Positions 21,820-27,920 are shown, counted from the first letter of the stretch. The stretch is DNA of 37,249 bases from an uncultured Erysipelotrichaceae bacterium (GCA_902773675.1 CACYFN010000004.1:1-37249), one strand, 5' to 3'. Numbers and translations: made by a program. Notes: generated by a model from the sequence alone, not told the origin.

Positions 21820-22023
21820 ATGATAAAAATAATAAATAAAACCGACTTGTATTTTCAAGAGTTGGGAGAAATAATCGATAATATTCAGTGGGATAATCGG
21901 GGAGATACTAATTATGTAGGCAAAATAGATTTTATTAGAATTAAATATAAAAGGAAATTTATTAATATCCAAATAAAATATTTAAAAAAATCAGTTGAAT
22001 GGAGATTTGATTTTGATAATTAA
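21820..22023 (+). CDS. Small beta-rich protein, unknown
   Basis: 67 residues from ATG 21820 with AAGGTG ribosome site (the upstream GTG lies in that site). Alternating hydrophobic strands (KIDFIRIKYKRKFINIQIKYLKKSVEWRFDF) suggest a small beta sheet. Last gene before a terminator. No function recognised. Confidence 0.6.
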   Translation: MIKIINKTDLYFQELGEIIDNIQWDNRGDTNYVGKIDFIRIKYKRKFINIQIKYLKKSVEWRFDFDN

Positions 22024-22024
22024 A

Positions 22025-22047
22025 AAGGACAATTTGTTCTTTTTTTT
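22025..22047 (+). terminator. Terminator overlapping the next promoter
   Basis: AAGGAC/GTTCTT (six pairs with one G-U, loop AATTT) followed by a run of T. Its 3' arm contains the -35 box of the following promoter. Confidence 0.7.
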
Positions 22048-22062
22048 AATTTGTAGTATAAT
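22034..22062 (+). promoter_or_regulatory. Promoter embedded in terminator
   Basis: TTGTTC at 22034-22039, 17-nt spacer, TATAAT at 22057-22062; predicted start near 22069. Confidence 0.6.
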
Positions 22063-22093
22063 TTCTTTGGTAAGGGTATTGGAAAGGCTAAAT

Positions 22094-22429
22094 ATGTGGA
22101 ACACAATAATTAATACAACTATCACAATAATTGTTAGCAGTACTTTAGGTTATTGTGTGAGAGTGATAAAGAATTATAAAAAGAAGTTAGAAGATAGTAA
22201 GAAAAATGAAAGCATACAAAATATGGCGTTATTAACACTTTTAAAAAATAATTTAATAAATACATATTTTGTATATAATGAATTGAAGCAAATACCAGAC
22301 TACACTTACCAAGGGTTCTTAGATACTTTAGCAGTATATGAGAGTCTAGGTGGCGATGGTTTTTTACATACTATTGCTAAAAAGATGGAGGACTGGGAGA
22401 TAATAAAAACTGATGTTTTAATAAAATAG
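22094..22429 (+). CDS. Single-pass membrane protein, phage holin-like or accessory
   Basis: 111 residues from ATG 22094 (ribosome site GGAAAGG); upstream in-frame starts run through the terminator and promoter and are rejected. N-terminal hydrophobic segment WNTIINTTITIIVSSTLGYCVRVI, a basic coiled region (KNYKKKLEDSKKNESIQNMALLTLL), then LINTYFVYNELKQIPDYTYQGFLDTLAVYESLGGDGFLHTIAKKMEDW. This C-terminal pattern (Y..L..IP.Y...........Y..LGG.GF) is common in Firmicutes phage proteins near lysis or late genes. Exact role unknown. Confidence 0.65.
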   Translation: MWNTIINTTITIIVSSTLGYCVRVIKNYKKKLEDSKKNESIQNMALLTLLKNNLINTYFVYNELKQIPDYTYQGFLDTLAVYESLGGDGFLHTIAKKMEDWEIIKTDVLIK

Positions 22430-22439
22430 GAGGGGTAAA

Positions 22440-22655
22440 ATGGAGAATAAAGAAGTAGTAATGATTCCGTTCGTGGCTCACGAAAGTGCTATGAATAGAA
22501 TGGAACGAGCTAACAAAAGATTATGGGTAGTTATTCTTGTTATGTTTATTGGTATGTTGATATATTTCTTATTACCTACTGAAGTAGTAGAAGAAAACAC
22601 GCAAGATATAGATAACATAAATAGTAGTGAAATTCATCAATCAATAGGAGAATAA
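22440..22655 (+). CDS. Single-pass membrane protein, unknown
   Basis: 71 residues with AGGAGG ribosome site. The N-terminal part is cytoplasmic-looking (MENKEVVMIPFVAHESAMNRMERANKRL), then a TM segment (WVVILVMFIGMLIYFLL) and an acidic tail (EVVEENTQDIDNINSSEIHQSIGE). It sits between another membrane protein and the Arg-rich peptide gene. Function unknown. Confidence 0.65.
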   Translation: MENKEVVMIPFVAHESAMNRMERANKRLWVVILVMFIGMLIYFLLPTEVVEENTQDIDNINSSEIHQSIGE

Positions 22656-22657
22656 TT

Positions 22658-22729
22658 GTGGCAAGAGCTACTCAAACTAAAAGAAGAACTATTAGAAGAA
22701 ACCACAGAAGAACAAGAAGAAAAAAATAA
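22658..22729 (+). CDS. 23-residue arginine-rich peptide
   Basis: GTG 22658 follows AGGAG at suitable spacing, 2 nt after the previous stop, and the stop overlaps the next ATG (TAATG), so it is positioned as a genuine coupled gene. Sequence begins MARATQTKRRTIRRN and ends RRKK; more than half of the residues are Arg or Lys, with no acidic residue. Such peptides bind RNA or DNA (arginine-rich motif) or act like protamines. It stands directly before the sigma-like regulator. A link to the structured leader RNAs is speculation. Confidence 0.6.
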   Translation: MARATQTKRRTIRRNHRRTRRKK

Positions 22730-22971
22730 TGGCTCAGGCAAGACCTAAAATTACTGATGAATTAAAATCACTTTCTAATACCAAATGGGAACATATCATT
22801 GACAACTATATCAAAAGCGAAACTGATAGAAAGATAGCCAAAATGTATTATCTAAATGGTTTGCCACAGGCAGATATTGGAGCCGAACTAGGATATTCAA
22901 GAAGTGCTATCAAAAGAAGATTACCAAAGATTTTAAATATAATTGAAAAGAATACCAAAAATGAACCATAA
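22729..22971 (+). CDS. Sigma-70 region 4-like / ArpU-type transcription regulator
   Basis: 80 residues. NYIKSETDRKIAKMYYLNGLPQADIGAELGYSRSAIKRRLPKIL is a sigma-region-4-like HTH: helix, LPQADIGAELGYS turn, recognition helix RSAIKRRLPKI. Phage proteins of this type (ArpU/LtrA-like) activate late genes. It lies immediately ahead of the structural-gene half of the genome and behind an Arg-rich peptide, with a terminator after it. Likely control of late transcription is inferred from family and position. Confidence 0.78.
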   Translation: MAQARPKITDELKSLSNTKWEHIIDNYIKSETDRKIAKMYYLNGLPQADIGAELGYSRSAIKRRLPKILNIIEKNTKNEP

Positions 22972-22973
22972 AC

Positions 22974-22995
22974 GAACCACATGGTTCTTTTTTTT
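22974..22995 (+). terminator. Rho-independent terminator
   Basis: GAACC/GGTTC (5 bp, loop ACAT) followed by eight T. Confidence 0.85.
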
Positions 22996-22999
22996 GTGT

Positions 23000-23094
23000 C
23001 ATAATTTAATCAGAAAGGAGACAAGTGTATATGATAAATCGTGATAAAAAGCATTTATTGTATTGTCTCCTTTTACTTATTTAAAAAGGAGAAT
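23000..23094 (+). ncRNA. Leader RNA D: bistable hairpin with upstream leader ORF
   Basis: A -10-like CATAAT (23000-23005) without a good -35 precedes a predicted start near 23012. Fold 1: 23014-23024 pairs with 23063-23073 (11 perfect pairs) plus GATAAAT/ATTTATT inside. Fold 2: TCTCCTTTT (23066-23074) pairs with AAAAGGAGA (23084-23092), nine pairs covering the ribosome site of the gene at 23099. The two folds share the same strand and exclude each other. Fold 1 hides the leader ORF ribosome site and frees the downstream one; fold 2 does the reverse. No S1 helix like leaders A-C is found. Confidence 0.65.
23031..23084 (+). CDS. 17-residue leader peptide
   Basis: ATG 23031 lies 10 nt after AAAGGAG. 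The peptide is MINRDKKHLLYCLLLLI, hydrophobic at the end. Its reading frame runs through the strand shared by the two alternative folds of leader RNA D, so ribosomes translating it would disrupt both folds. Could be a chance frame; support is its ribosome site and position. Confidence 0.4.
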   Translation: MINRDKKHLLYCLLLLI

Positions 23095-23098
23095 TGAT

Positions 23099-23269
23099 AT
23101 GAAAGATATAGATGAGATGTTTAAAGATATATTAGGTAAAAAAGAACAAGAAATAAATTTATTTAATGATGACAATTCTTGGTTAATATCATTATTAATA
23201 TTAATTTTAATTAGTATGCCAAACAATAACGAACAACCAATTATAAATATATATTTAGGAGATGAGTAA
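23099..23269 (+). CDS. Small protein with hydrophobic segment, unknown
   Basis: 56 residues from ATG 23099 (ribosome site AAAAAGGAG); longer upstream reading would run through leader RNA D and is rejected. Acidic N-terminus (KDIDEMFKDILGKKEQEINLFNDD), hydrophobic stretch (WLISLLILILISM), and short tail. In similar gut phage gene clusters such a small protein precedes Gln-rich structural proteins. Function unknown. Confidence 0.65.
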   Translation: MKDIDEMFKDILGKKEQEINLFNDDNSWLISLLILILISMPNNNEQPIINIYLGDE

Positions 23270-23270
23270 T

Positions 23271-23801
23271 ATGTATGGATATCCAAATATAGCAAATAAT
23301 TATAATCCACAGCCTAGCATAGATAGAATTAATAGTCAAATGGCTGAATTAGAAAAAATGAAACAACAACTACAACAACCAATTCAGCAACCACAAATGC
23401 CTACTAATTTAACACAAAATTTTCAATTAACACCCACAAATAGAGAAGTAATAAAATACGCAAGTTCAATTGATGAGGTTAATAGAGATATGGTTATTGG
23501 TGATACACCTTATTTTAGCAAGGATATGTCAGTCGTATGGATAAAGAATACCAAAGGAGATATTAAAACATATGAATTAAATGAGATAATTCCAAAAGAT
23601 AGTAAAGATTTAATGATAGAAAGTTTGCAAATGGAATTAAATGAATTAAGAGGGAGGTTAAGCAATGAACAATATGCTACAAATGATGATGAACAACTTA
23701 ATGAGACAAGCACCCCAAAAGATGATGGGACAACTAGAGCAACAACTCAAAAGAGTAAACCCACAAGCGTTTCAAGAGTTTCAACAAGCAAGACAAAATA
23801 A
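23271..23801 (+). CDS. Gln/Pro-rich N-terminus protein, probable virion-associated
   Basis: 176 residues from ATG 23271 (AGGAG at best spacing; ATG 23262 is too close to it). Begins MYGYPNIANNYNPQPS, then a Gln-rich helix (MAELEKMKQQLQQPIQQPQMP), a compact middle (YASSIDEVNRDMVIGDTPYFSKDMSVVWIKNTKGDIKTYELNEIIP), a helix (LMIESLQMELNELRGRL), and a disordered Thr/Ser/Lys tail. This type recurs in gut phage genomes next to the two genes that follow, near head genes, but its role is not known to me. The last ~45 codons overlap the next gene in another frame. Confidence 0.65.
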   Translation: MYGYPNIANNYNPQPSIDRINSQMAELEKMKQQLQQPIQQPQMPTNLTQNFQLTPTNREVIKYASSIDEVNRDMVIGDTPYFSKDMSVVWIKNTKGDIKTYELNEIIPKDSKDLMIESLQMELNELRGRLSNEQYATNDDEQLNETSTPKDDGTTRATTQKSKPTSVSRVSTSKTK

Positions 23802-23925
23802 TGTAGACCCACAACAATATTTAAACAAAATAACAGGTGGTTTTAACCAACAACAACAACAAGAATGGAACAGCATGATGAATGGTTTAAACAACCAACA
23901 AAATGATATCAACACTCAAAATTAG
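23665..23925 (+). CDS. Met/Gln-rich protein overlapping the previous gene
   Basis: 86 residues with GGGAGG ribosome site inside the previous gene; 137 bases are read in two frames. Sequence is MNNMLQMMMNNLMRQAPQKMMGQLEQQLKRVNPQAFQEFQQARQNNVDPQQYLNKIT..., with an NPQAFQEFQ.AR..N.DPQ motif that recurs in gut phage proteins of this cluster. Mostly helical, amphipathic. Function unknown; probably a virion or assembly component by context. Confidence 0.75.
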   Translation: MNNMLQMMMNNLMRQAPQKMMGQLEQQLKRVNPQAFQEFQQARQNNVDPQQYLNKITGGFNQQQQQEWNSMMNGLNNQQNDINTQN

Positions 23926-23936
23926 TGTTTGATATA
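23905..23936 (+). other. Hairpin at the end of the Met/Gln-rich gene
   Basis: ATATCA-ACACT pairs with AGTGT-T-TGATAT (about 11 pairs with a one-base bulge; loop CAAAATT). No T run follows, so it may be a stability or processing element, not a terminator. Confidence 0.45.
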
Positions 23937-23964
23937 AATATTTAAAAAGAAAAGAGGTGAAACA

Positions 23965-24774
23965 ATGAACGGAAGTAATGGTATAGTTCCAACAGTAGAT
24001 TTAGCAACCAATAACAATAATGGCTATGCTTATCCAGTAATGCCTGCTTATGGTTTTGGTGGATATGGAAATAGTGGTTTTGGTTTTGGTGGTGATGGAA
24101 TTTGGGCAATCGTTTTAGTCGCTTTATTATTCGGAAACGGATTTGGTGGCTGGGGTGGTTTTGGAGGCTTCGGTGGAGGCTTTGGAGCAACTGATGGTGG
24201 CTTATTAGGATATGCAATTGGTAATAATGCAACTAAGAGTGATTTATCTGATGGATTATTAGGACTACAAACTAGTAACAAAATAGATAACTTATCAACT
24301 CAAGTGTCAGACGGATTTTCTAATACTGCTACTAATTTGTGTAATGTTAGAAGTGATATTTTAACAGGAAATATGTCTTTATCTAATCAAATATTAGATA
24401 GTAAATATGCAAATGCTATTGGTGATTGTAATATCCAAAGAGATATTTTATCACAAACTAACGAGCTAAACACTAACCTATTAACTACTCAATTAAATGC
24501 ACAAGCACAACTTGATAAATGTTGCTGCGATTTACGTGCTGAAGGATTGGCTAACACTCAAAAAATCTTAGACGCTATTAATACTAATACTATCCAAGAT
24601 TTAAGAGATAAATTAGCAACTGCTAACAATCAATTAAGCGACCAAGCAGTAATTTCAGCCGTAAGACCATACCCAGTTCCAAGTTACCTAGTATCTAGTC
24701 CATATTCAAGCATTTACAATGGTTGGAGCAATGGATTCTATGGTAATGGTTTCTTTGGAAACACAATAGTTTAA
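23965..24774 (+). CDS. Gly-rich protein with membrane-like segment, probable virion-associated
   Basis: 269 residues with AGAGGTG ribosome site. Residues 20-75 are Gly/Phe-rich (GFGGYGNSGFGFGGDG...GFGGWGGFGGFGGGFG) around a hydrophobic helix (IWAIVLVALLFGNGF). The rest is a long Asn/Ala/Gln helical region with repeated turns (NKIDNLSTQVSDGFSNTATNLCNVRSDILTGN; CNIQRDILSQTNELNTNLL) and a Cys cluster (DKCCCDLRAEGL). The family is frequent in gut phage head clusters. A membrane-penetrating or ejection role would fit the hydrophobic, flexible start, but is inference. Confidence 0.7.
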   Translation: MNGSNGIVPTVDLATNNNNGYAYPVMPAYGFGGYGNSGFGFGGDGIWAIVLVALLFGNGFGGWGGFGGFGGGFGATDGGLLGYAIGNNATKSDLSDGLLGLQTSNKIDNLSTQVSDGFSNTATNLCNVRSDILTGNMSLSNQILDSKYANAIGDCNIQRDILSQTNELNTNLLTTQLNAQAQLDKCCCDLRAEGLANTQKILDAINTNTIQDLRDKLATANNQLSDQAVISAVRPYPVPSYLVSSPYSSIYNGWSNGFYGNGFFGNTIV

Positions 24775-24844
24775 TAGCATAATGTCAATAGACAATCTCA
24801 ATATGAGAACTTGCTAATTTAAAAACGTGTATTTGCACGTAATT

Positions 24845-24872
24845 AAGAATAGGCAAGTGCCTGTTCTTTTTA
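24845..24872 (+). terminator. Rho-independent terminator
   Basis: AAGAATAGGC/GCCTGTTCTT (10 pairs with one G-U, loop AAGT) followed by T-rich sequence. A small ACGTG/CACGT hairpin lies just upstream. Confidence 0.85.
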
Positions 24873-24892
24873 ATTATGAAAGGAATAACAAA

Positions 24893-25075
24893 ATGATAGA
24901 AAAAATAAATATAAAAATTAATGAAGAAATTGAAAAACAATTGAAAAAAGAAAATTTAACTCTTGAAGATTTAAAATATTTAATTGAAATAAAAAATTCG
25001 TTGAAGATGGAAAAAAAATTTGATGAAATAGATTTATCTAACGGAGGTTTTGTTCCAATTGATATAAAAGAGTAA
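24893..25075 (+). CDS. Small charged helical protein, unknown
   Basis: 60 residues from ATG 24893 (ribosome site AAAGGAA); the longer upstream frame passes through the terminator and is rejected. A Lys/Glu/Ile-rich helix (KINIKINEEIEKQLKKENLTLEDLKYLIEIKNSLKM) and a neutral tail. Lies just ahead of the decoration-like protein. Function unknown. Confidence 0.6.
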   Translation: MIEKINIKINEEIEKQLKKENLTLEDLKYLIEIKNSLKMEKKFDEIDLSNGGFVPIDIKE

Positions 25076-25093
25076 TTTGAAAGGAGAGATATA

Positions 25094-25555
25094 ATGATAC
25101 AAAGTTTACAAGAACAAGAATTAGTTTTAACTTCTAATACTGCACCAATAACTTTTGCTGATACTGATTTAAGAACTGCAAGTGCAAATTGCTTCAATGG
25201 GTGGCTAAATCATAACGAAGGTTCGGCTCAATTTAACATAGTTGCTGGAGGTATTTACGAAATAGATTTTAATGCTAATGTAACAAGTGCAACTGCTGGT
25301 GCTATTGCCTTTGGCATATTTACTGATGGTGTTAAATTAAATGGTGGTGAAGCAGATACAGTTATAGCAACTGCTGGTGATTATAACAACATTTCTATTC
25401 ATAAATACGTAAGAGTATGTGGTAGAGGTAATGTTACTGTTACTATAAATAGTTTACCAACCGTAACATATAATGGTGGTGCAACACCAATTGTAACTGA
25501 CACTCAAATACCTATTGTTAAAAATGCAAATATTTCGATAAAACGCTACGCCTGA
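25094..25555 (+). CDS. Putative capsid decoration/jelly-roll protein
   Basis: 153 residues with AAAGGAGAG ribosome site. Beta-rich with TNF/BclA-like jelly-roll features: SNTAPITFADTDLRT, NCFNGWLNHNEGSAQFNIVAGGIYEIDFNANVTSATAGAIAFGIFTDGVKLNGG, NNISIHKYVRVCGRGNVTVTINSLPTVTYNGG, and a final strand PIVKNANISIKRYA. Proteins with this 'I..GG.Y.I.F.ANVT' pattern occur as gut phage head decoration or appendage components. Likely binds the capsid exterior as trimers; no enzyme motif. Confidence 0.7.
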   Translation: MIQSLQEQELVLTSNTAPITFADTDLRTASANCFNGWLNHNEGSAQFNIVAGGIYEIDFNANVTSATAGAIAFGIFTDGVKLNGGEADTVIATAGDYNNISIHKYVRVCGRGNVTVTINSLPTVTYNGGATPIVTDTQIPIVKNANISIKRYA

Positions 25556-25558
25556 ATG

Positions 25559-25587
25559 TTAACTTTTTATTAAAAGTATGGTATAAT
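25559..25587 (+). promoter_or_regulatory. Promoter of HNH gene
   Basis: TTAACT at 25559-25564, 17-nt spacer, TATAAT at 25582-25587. A short ACTTTT/AAAAGT hairpin lies between the boxes. The leader is about 13 nt, without the pseudoknot found at other endonuclease genes. Confidence 0.65.
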
Positions 25588-25606
25588 AAAGTTGGGAGAT
25601 GATATT

Positions 25607-26242
25607 ATGCCAAAAACAAATTATATTGGTCAAAAATATGGTTATATAGAAATATTAGAAAAAACTAGCAAAAGGAAGGACAATTATATTGTTTATAAAT
25701 GTAAATGCCATAAATGTGGGAAAATAGTAGAAAAAACATTAGAGCATCATACTATAACTTGTGGTTGTTATGATAGACACCACAATAACTTTTATAAAAA
25801 TGGATTATCTGGAACAAAATTAAGATATATTTATGCTAATATGAAAGAAAGATGTTATAATCCTAAAAATAAAAGTTATAAGCATTATGGTAAAAGAGGA
25901 ATTATAATATGTAATGAATGGTTAAGTGATTTTGAAAACTTCTATAATTGGGCTATTGCAAATGGTTATAAAGACAATTTAACAATAGAAAGAATAGATG
26001 TTAATGGGAATTATGAACCAAAAAATTGTAAATGGGCTGATTATTATGAACAAATGAATAACAGAACAAATACAATAAAATTAACATATAATGGAACAAC
26101 AAAAGCTTTAACACAGTGGGCTAGGGAATATAATATTGAAATATCAACTTTAAGGTCAAGAATAAGTCGTGGATGGTCTGTTGAAAGAGCCTTAAATGAA
26201 AAAACACACTTGAATTATAAAGGAAAGAAGCATAATGAATAA
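25607..26242 (+). CDS. HNH homing endonuclease with NUMOD-like HTH
   Basis: 211 residues from ATG 25607 (ribosome site GGGAG). N-terminal zinc-binding part (KCKCHKCGKIVEKTLEHH..TCGC), then the HNH-type core (HYGKRGIIICNEWL..FENFYNWAIANGY...LTIERIDVNGNYEPKNCKWAD), then an HTH (TKALTQWAREYNIEISTLRSRISRGWSVERALNE). It is paralogous to the gene at 27311, sharing GRGI..C.EW, A..NGY, L...RIDVNGNYEP.NC.WA and the HTH. Free-standing mobile gene inserted between accessory genes. Confidence 0.9.
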   Translation: MPKTNYIGQKYGYIEILEKTSKRKDNYIVYKCKCHKCGKIVEKTLEHHTITCGCYDRHHNNFYKNGLSGTKLRYIYANMKERCYNPKNKSYKHYGKRGIIICNEWLSDFENFYNWAIANGYKDNLTIERIDVNGNYEPKNCKWADYYEQMNNRTNTIKLTYNGTTKALTQWAREYNIEISTLRSRISRGWSVERALNEKTHLNYKGKKHNE

Positions 26243-26447
26243 CACTGCAAATAACTTGTCTTTATTATTACAAGCATTAAGTTTAGAAATATTATTTAGA
26301 GACTATAACAATAGTGATTTAATGCAGGAACTACAAAGACAAGATACTGAATATTTTGAAAAGATTATAAAAAATCAAGAAGAAATATTGAAAATCCTTA
26401 AAGGAAAGGAGGATAACAATGCACGAAAAGTTAGAGAAGAAAACTGA
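26235..26447 (+). CDS. Small helical protein, unknown
   Basis: 70 residues; start overlaps the HNH stop. NNTANNLSLLLQALSLEILFRDYNNSDLMQELQRQDTEYFEKIIKNQEEILKILKG is helical and recurs in gut phage clusters beside the YG-rich protein that follows. Overlaps the next gene by 29 bases. Function unknown. Confidence 0.65.
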   Translation: MNNTANNLSLLLQALSLEILFRDYNNSDLMQELQRQDTEYFEKIIKNQEEILKILKGKEDNNARKVREEN

Positions 26448-26886
26448 GGAAAGCATAAATAAAATATTAGAAGAAGGACTAAATACAAATAATTTAGACC
26501 ATTTGTATAAACTAACAAAGATTAATAAAATGGCAAAGGAGGAAGAAAATATGAATAATTATGGAAACTATGGTGGAAGAAGAGCAGGATACGATTCTTA
26601 TGGGCGTGATAGTTATGGAGAATACGGAAATTATGGACGTGATAGCTATGGTAGACGTGGGCGTGATATGAGATATCGTGGAGATGATTACATGGACAGA
26701 ATGTCAAATGAATATGGCAGATACATGGAGTCAAGAGAAAGATACGGAGCAGGAGAAGAAACTGAAAAAGCATTTCATTTTATGACAAAAGCATTGGGAG
26801 AATATTTAGATTTCTTACATGAGGAAGCAGACACACCACAAAAGAAACAAATGCTTAATGAAACATTACAAAGAAGTATGAGATAG
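26419..26886 (+). CDS. Tyr/Gly/Arg-repeat protein, probable virion-associated
   Basis: 155 residues with AAAGGAGG ribosome site, starting inside the preceding gene. Residues 45-95 are a low-complexity YG/RDSYG repeat (NNYGNYGGRRAGYDSYGRDSYGEYGN and GRDSYGRRGRDMRYRGDD). The C-terminus is helical (EETEKAFHFMTKALGEYLDFLHEEADTPQKKQMLNETLQ). An internal ATG at 26551 with AAAGGAGG could also start translation at the YG part. Families with RGRD/YG repeats are common in gut phages; aromatic-Arg repeats could support RNA or capsid interactions, but this is unproven. Confidence 0.7.
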   Translation: MHEKLEKKTEESINKILEEGLNTNNLDHLYKLTKINKMAKEEENMNNYGNYGGRRAGYDSYGRDSYGEYGNYGRDSYGRRGRDMRYRGDDYMDRMSNEYGRYMESRERYGAGEETEKAFHFMTKALGEYLDFLHEEADTPQKKQMLNETLQRSMR

Positions 26887-26887
26887 T

Positions 26888-27244
26888 ATGAGATATTATT
26901 TTTATAATGCTAATAGTCATAATAATTTTATTGATGACTGTTTTCCTAGAGCATATTCGATTGTAATGGATATAACTTGGAAAGAAGCATATAAAGAATT
27001 ATGCAAAAGTGCAATGGAACAAGGTTATATGATGGATAGTGCTATTTTTGTAAGGAATTTTTTAGATAAAAAGTTTAAAAAAATACCTTACAATGAGATA
27101 TACATAGGAGAGTTTGCTGAAAATCATCCTGTTGGAAAATATTTAATAACTACTAATAATCATATAACAGCGTGTGTTAATGGCTATGTAATAGACACGT
27201 GGGATTGCACTAATAAAAAAATTGAATATATTTGGAAAATATGA
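26888..27244 (+). CDS. Papain-like cysteine protease (putative)
   Basis: 118 residues. FIDDCFPRAYSIVMD..WKEAYKELCKSAMEQGYMMDSAIFVRNFL, then GEFAENHPVGKYLITTNNHITACVNGYVIDTWDC. The Cys18, His92 and Asp103 order fits a papain-like Cys-His-Asp triad seen in small phage and plasmid cysteine proteases; 'NHxTA...G...DTWD' is characteristic. Possible tasks are processing of virion proteins or of host targets. Its start lies 1 nt after the YG-protein stop. Leader RNA E's promoter overlaps its last codons. Confidence 0.72.
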   Translation: MRYYFYNANSHNNFIDDCFPRAYSIVMDITWKEAYKELCKSAMEQGYMMDSAIFVRNFLDKKFKKIPYNEIYIGEFAENHPVGKYLITTNNHITACVNGYVIDTWDCTNKKIEYIWKI

Positions 27245-27250
27245 TATAAT
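27222..27250 (+). promoter_or_regulatory. Promoter of pseudoknot leader E
   Basis: TTGAAT at 27222-27227, 17-nt spacer, TATAAT at 27245-27250, starting within the protease gene. The seventh base after the -10 box, A27257, begins S1. Confidence 0.72.
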
Positions 27251-27256
27251 ATTTAT

Positions 27257-27305
27257 AGAGGAGTACCACAACTGCTCCTCTAATACTTTGTTGTGGGAGG
27301 TATTT
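27257..27305 (+). ncRNA. Leader RNA E: compact H-type pseudoknot at a ribosome site
   Basis: S1: AGAGGAG (27257-27263) with CTCCTCT (27275-27281). S2: CCACAAC (27266-27272) with GTTGTGG (27290-27296). Order S1-5', S2-5', S1-3', 8-nt linker, S2-3', the same interleaving as leaders A-C but short enough for both helices to coexist. The last two S2 bases are the first bases of GGGAGGT, the ribosome site of the HNH gene (ATG 27311), so the fold should limit its translation. Confidence 0.75.
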
Positions 27306-27310
27306 TTATT

Positions 27311-27892
27311 ATGAACAAAGAAGATAAAAAAAGATTAATTATTATAAGGCATAGCATGTATTGTAGATGCTATTATCCTACTACTAATGGCTATCAAAGA
27401 TATGGTGGTAGAGGAATAAAAATGTGTGATGAATGGATAAAAAAACCTCAAAGTTTTTATGATTGGGCTATTAGCAACGGTTATAAAAAAGATTTAACAT
27501 TAGATAGAATAGATGTAAATGGAAATTATGAACCATCTAATTGTAGATGGGCAACTAAAGAAGAACAAGATAATAATAGGAGAACAAATAGAAAAATAAC
27601 TTATAAAGGTGAAACAAAAACTTTATCACAATGGGCTAGAAAATATAATATTAATACAACAACTTTAAGTGATAGATTAAAATCAGGATTATGTATTGAA
27701 GAAGCATTAAATAAACCTGTAATAAAAAATGGTGGCAAAATATTATATACTTTAAATGGAAAAACTAAATTGTTAAGTGAATGGTGTAAAATATACAATA
27801 TAAATTATCAAACAGCATGGAAAAAATCTAAAAAAGGATATAGTATAGAAAAAATATTAAAAATAGAGAAGTTGAAAGTGTTTGGCTTGTAG
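27311..27892 (+). CDS. HNH homing endonuclease with two NUMOD-like HTH modules
   Basis: 193 residues from ATG 27311. HNH-type core: RYGGRGIKMCDEWI..FYDWAISNGYKKDLTLDRIDVNGNYEPSNCRWAT (about residues 34-84). Two HTH modules follow: TYKGETKTLSQWARKYNINTTTLSDRLKSGLCIEEALN and TLNGKTKLLSEWCKIYNINYQTAWKKSKKGYSIEKIL, which look like an internal duplication. It lacks the N-terminal zinc finger of its paralogue at 25607. Preceded by pseudoknot leader E; followed by a terminator. Confidence 0.9.
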   Translation: MNKEDKKRLIIIRHSMYCRCYYPTTNGYQRYGGRGIKMCDEWIKKPQSFYDWAISNGYKKDLTLDRIDVNGNYEPSNCRWATKEEQDNNRRTNRKITYKGETKTLSQWARKYNINTTTLSDRLKSGLCIEEALNKPVIKNGGKILYTLNGKTKLLSEWCKIYNINYQTAWKKSKKGYSIEKILKIEKLKVFGL

Positions 27893-27897
27893 ATTAA

Positions 27898-27920
27898 GAC
27901 TGTAAATTTTACAGTCTTTT
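27898..27920 (+). terminator. Terminator overlapping a promoter
   Basis: GACTGTA/TACAGTC (7 bp, loop AATTT) followed by TTTT. The -35 box of the next promoter lies within its 3' arm. Confidence 0.8.

Noticed and set aside
23942-24281. Long - strand frames rich in His/Leu or Pro opposite the Gly-rich gene
   Set aside because: They are mirror products of the Gly/Phe repeat codons on the + strand, without ribosome sites.
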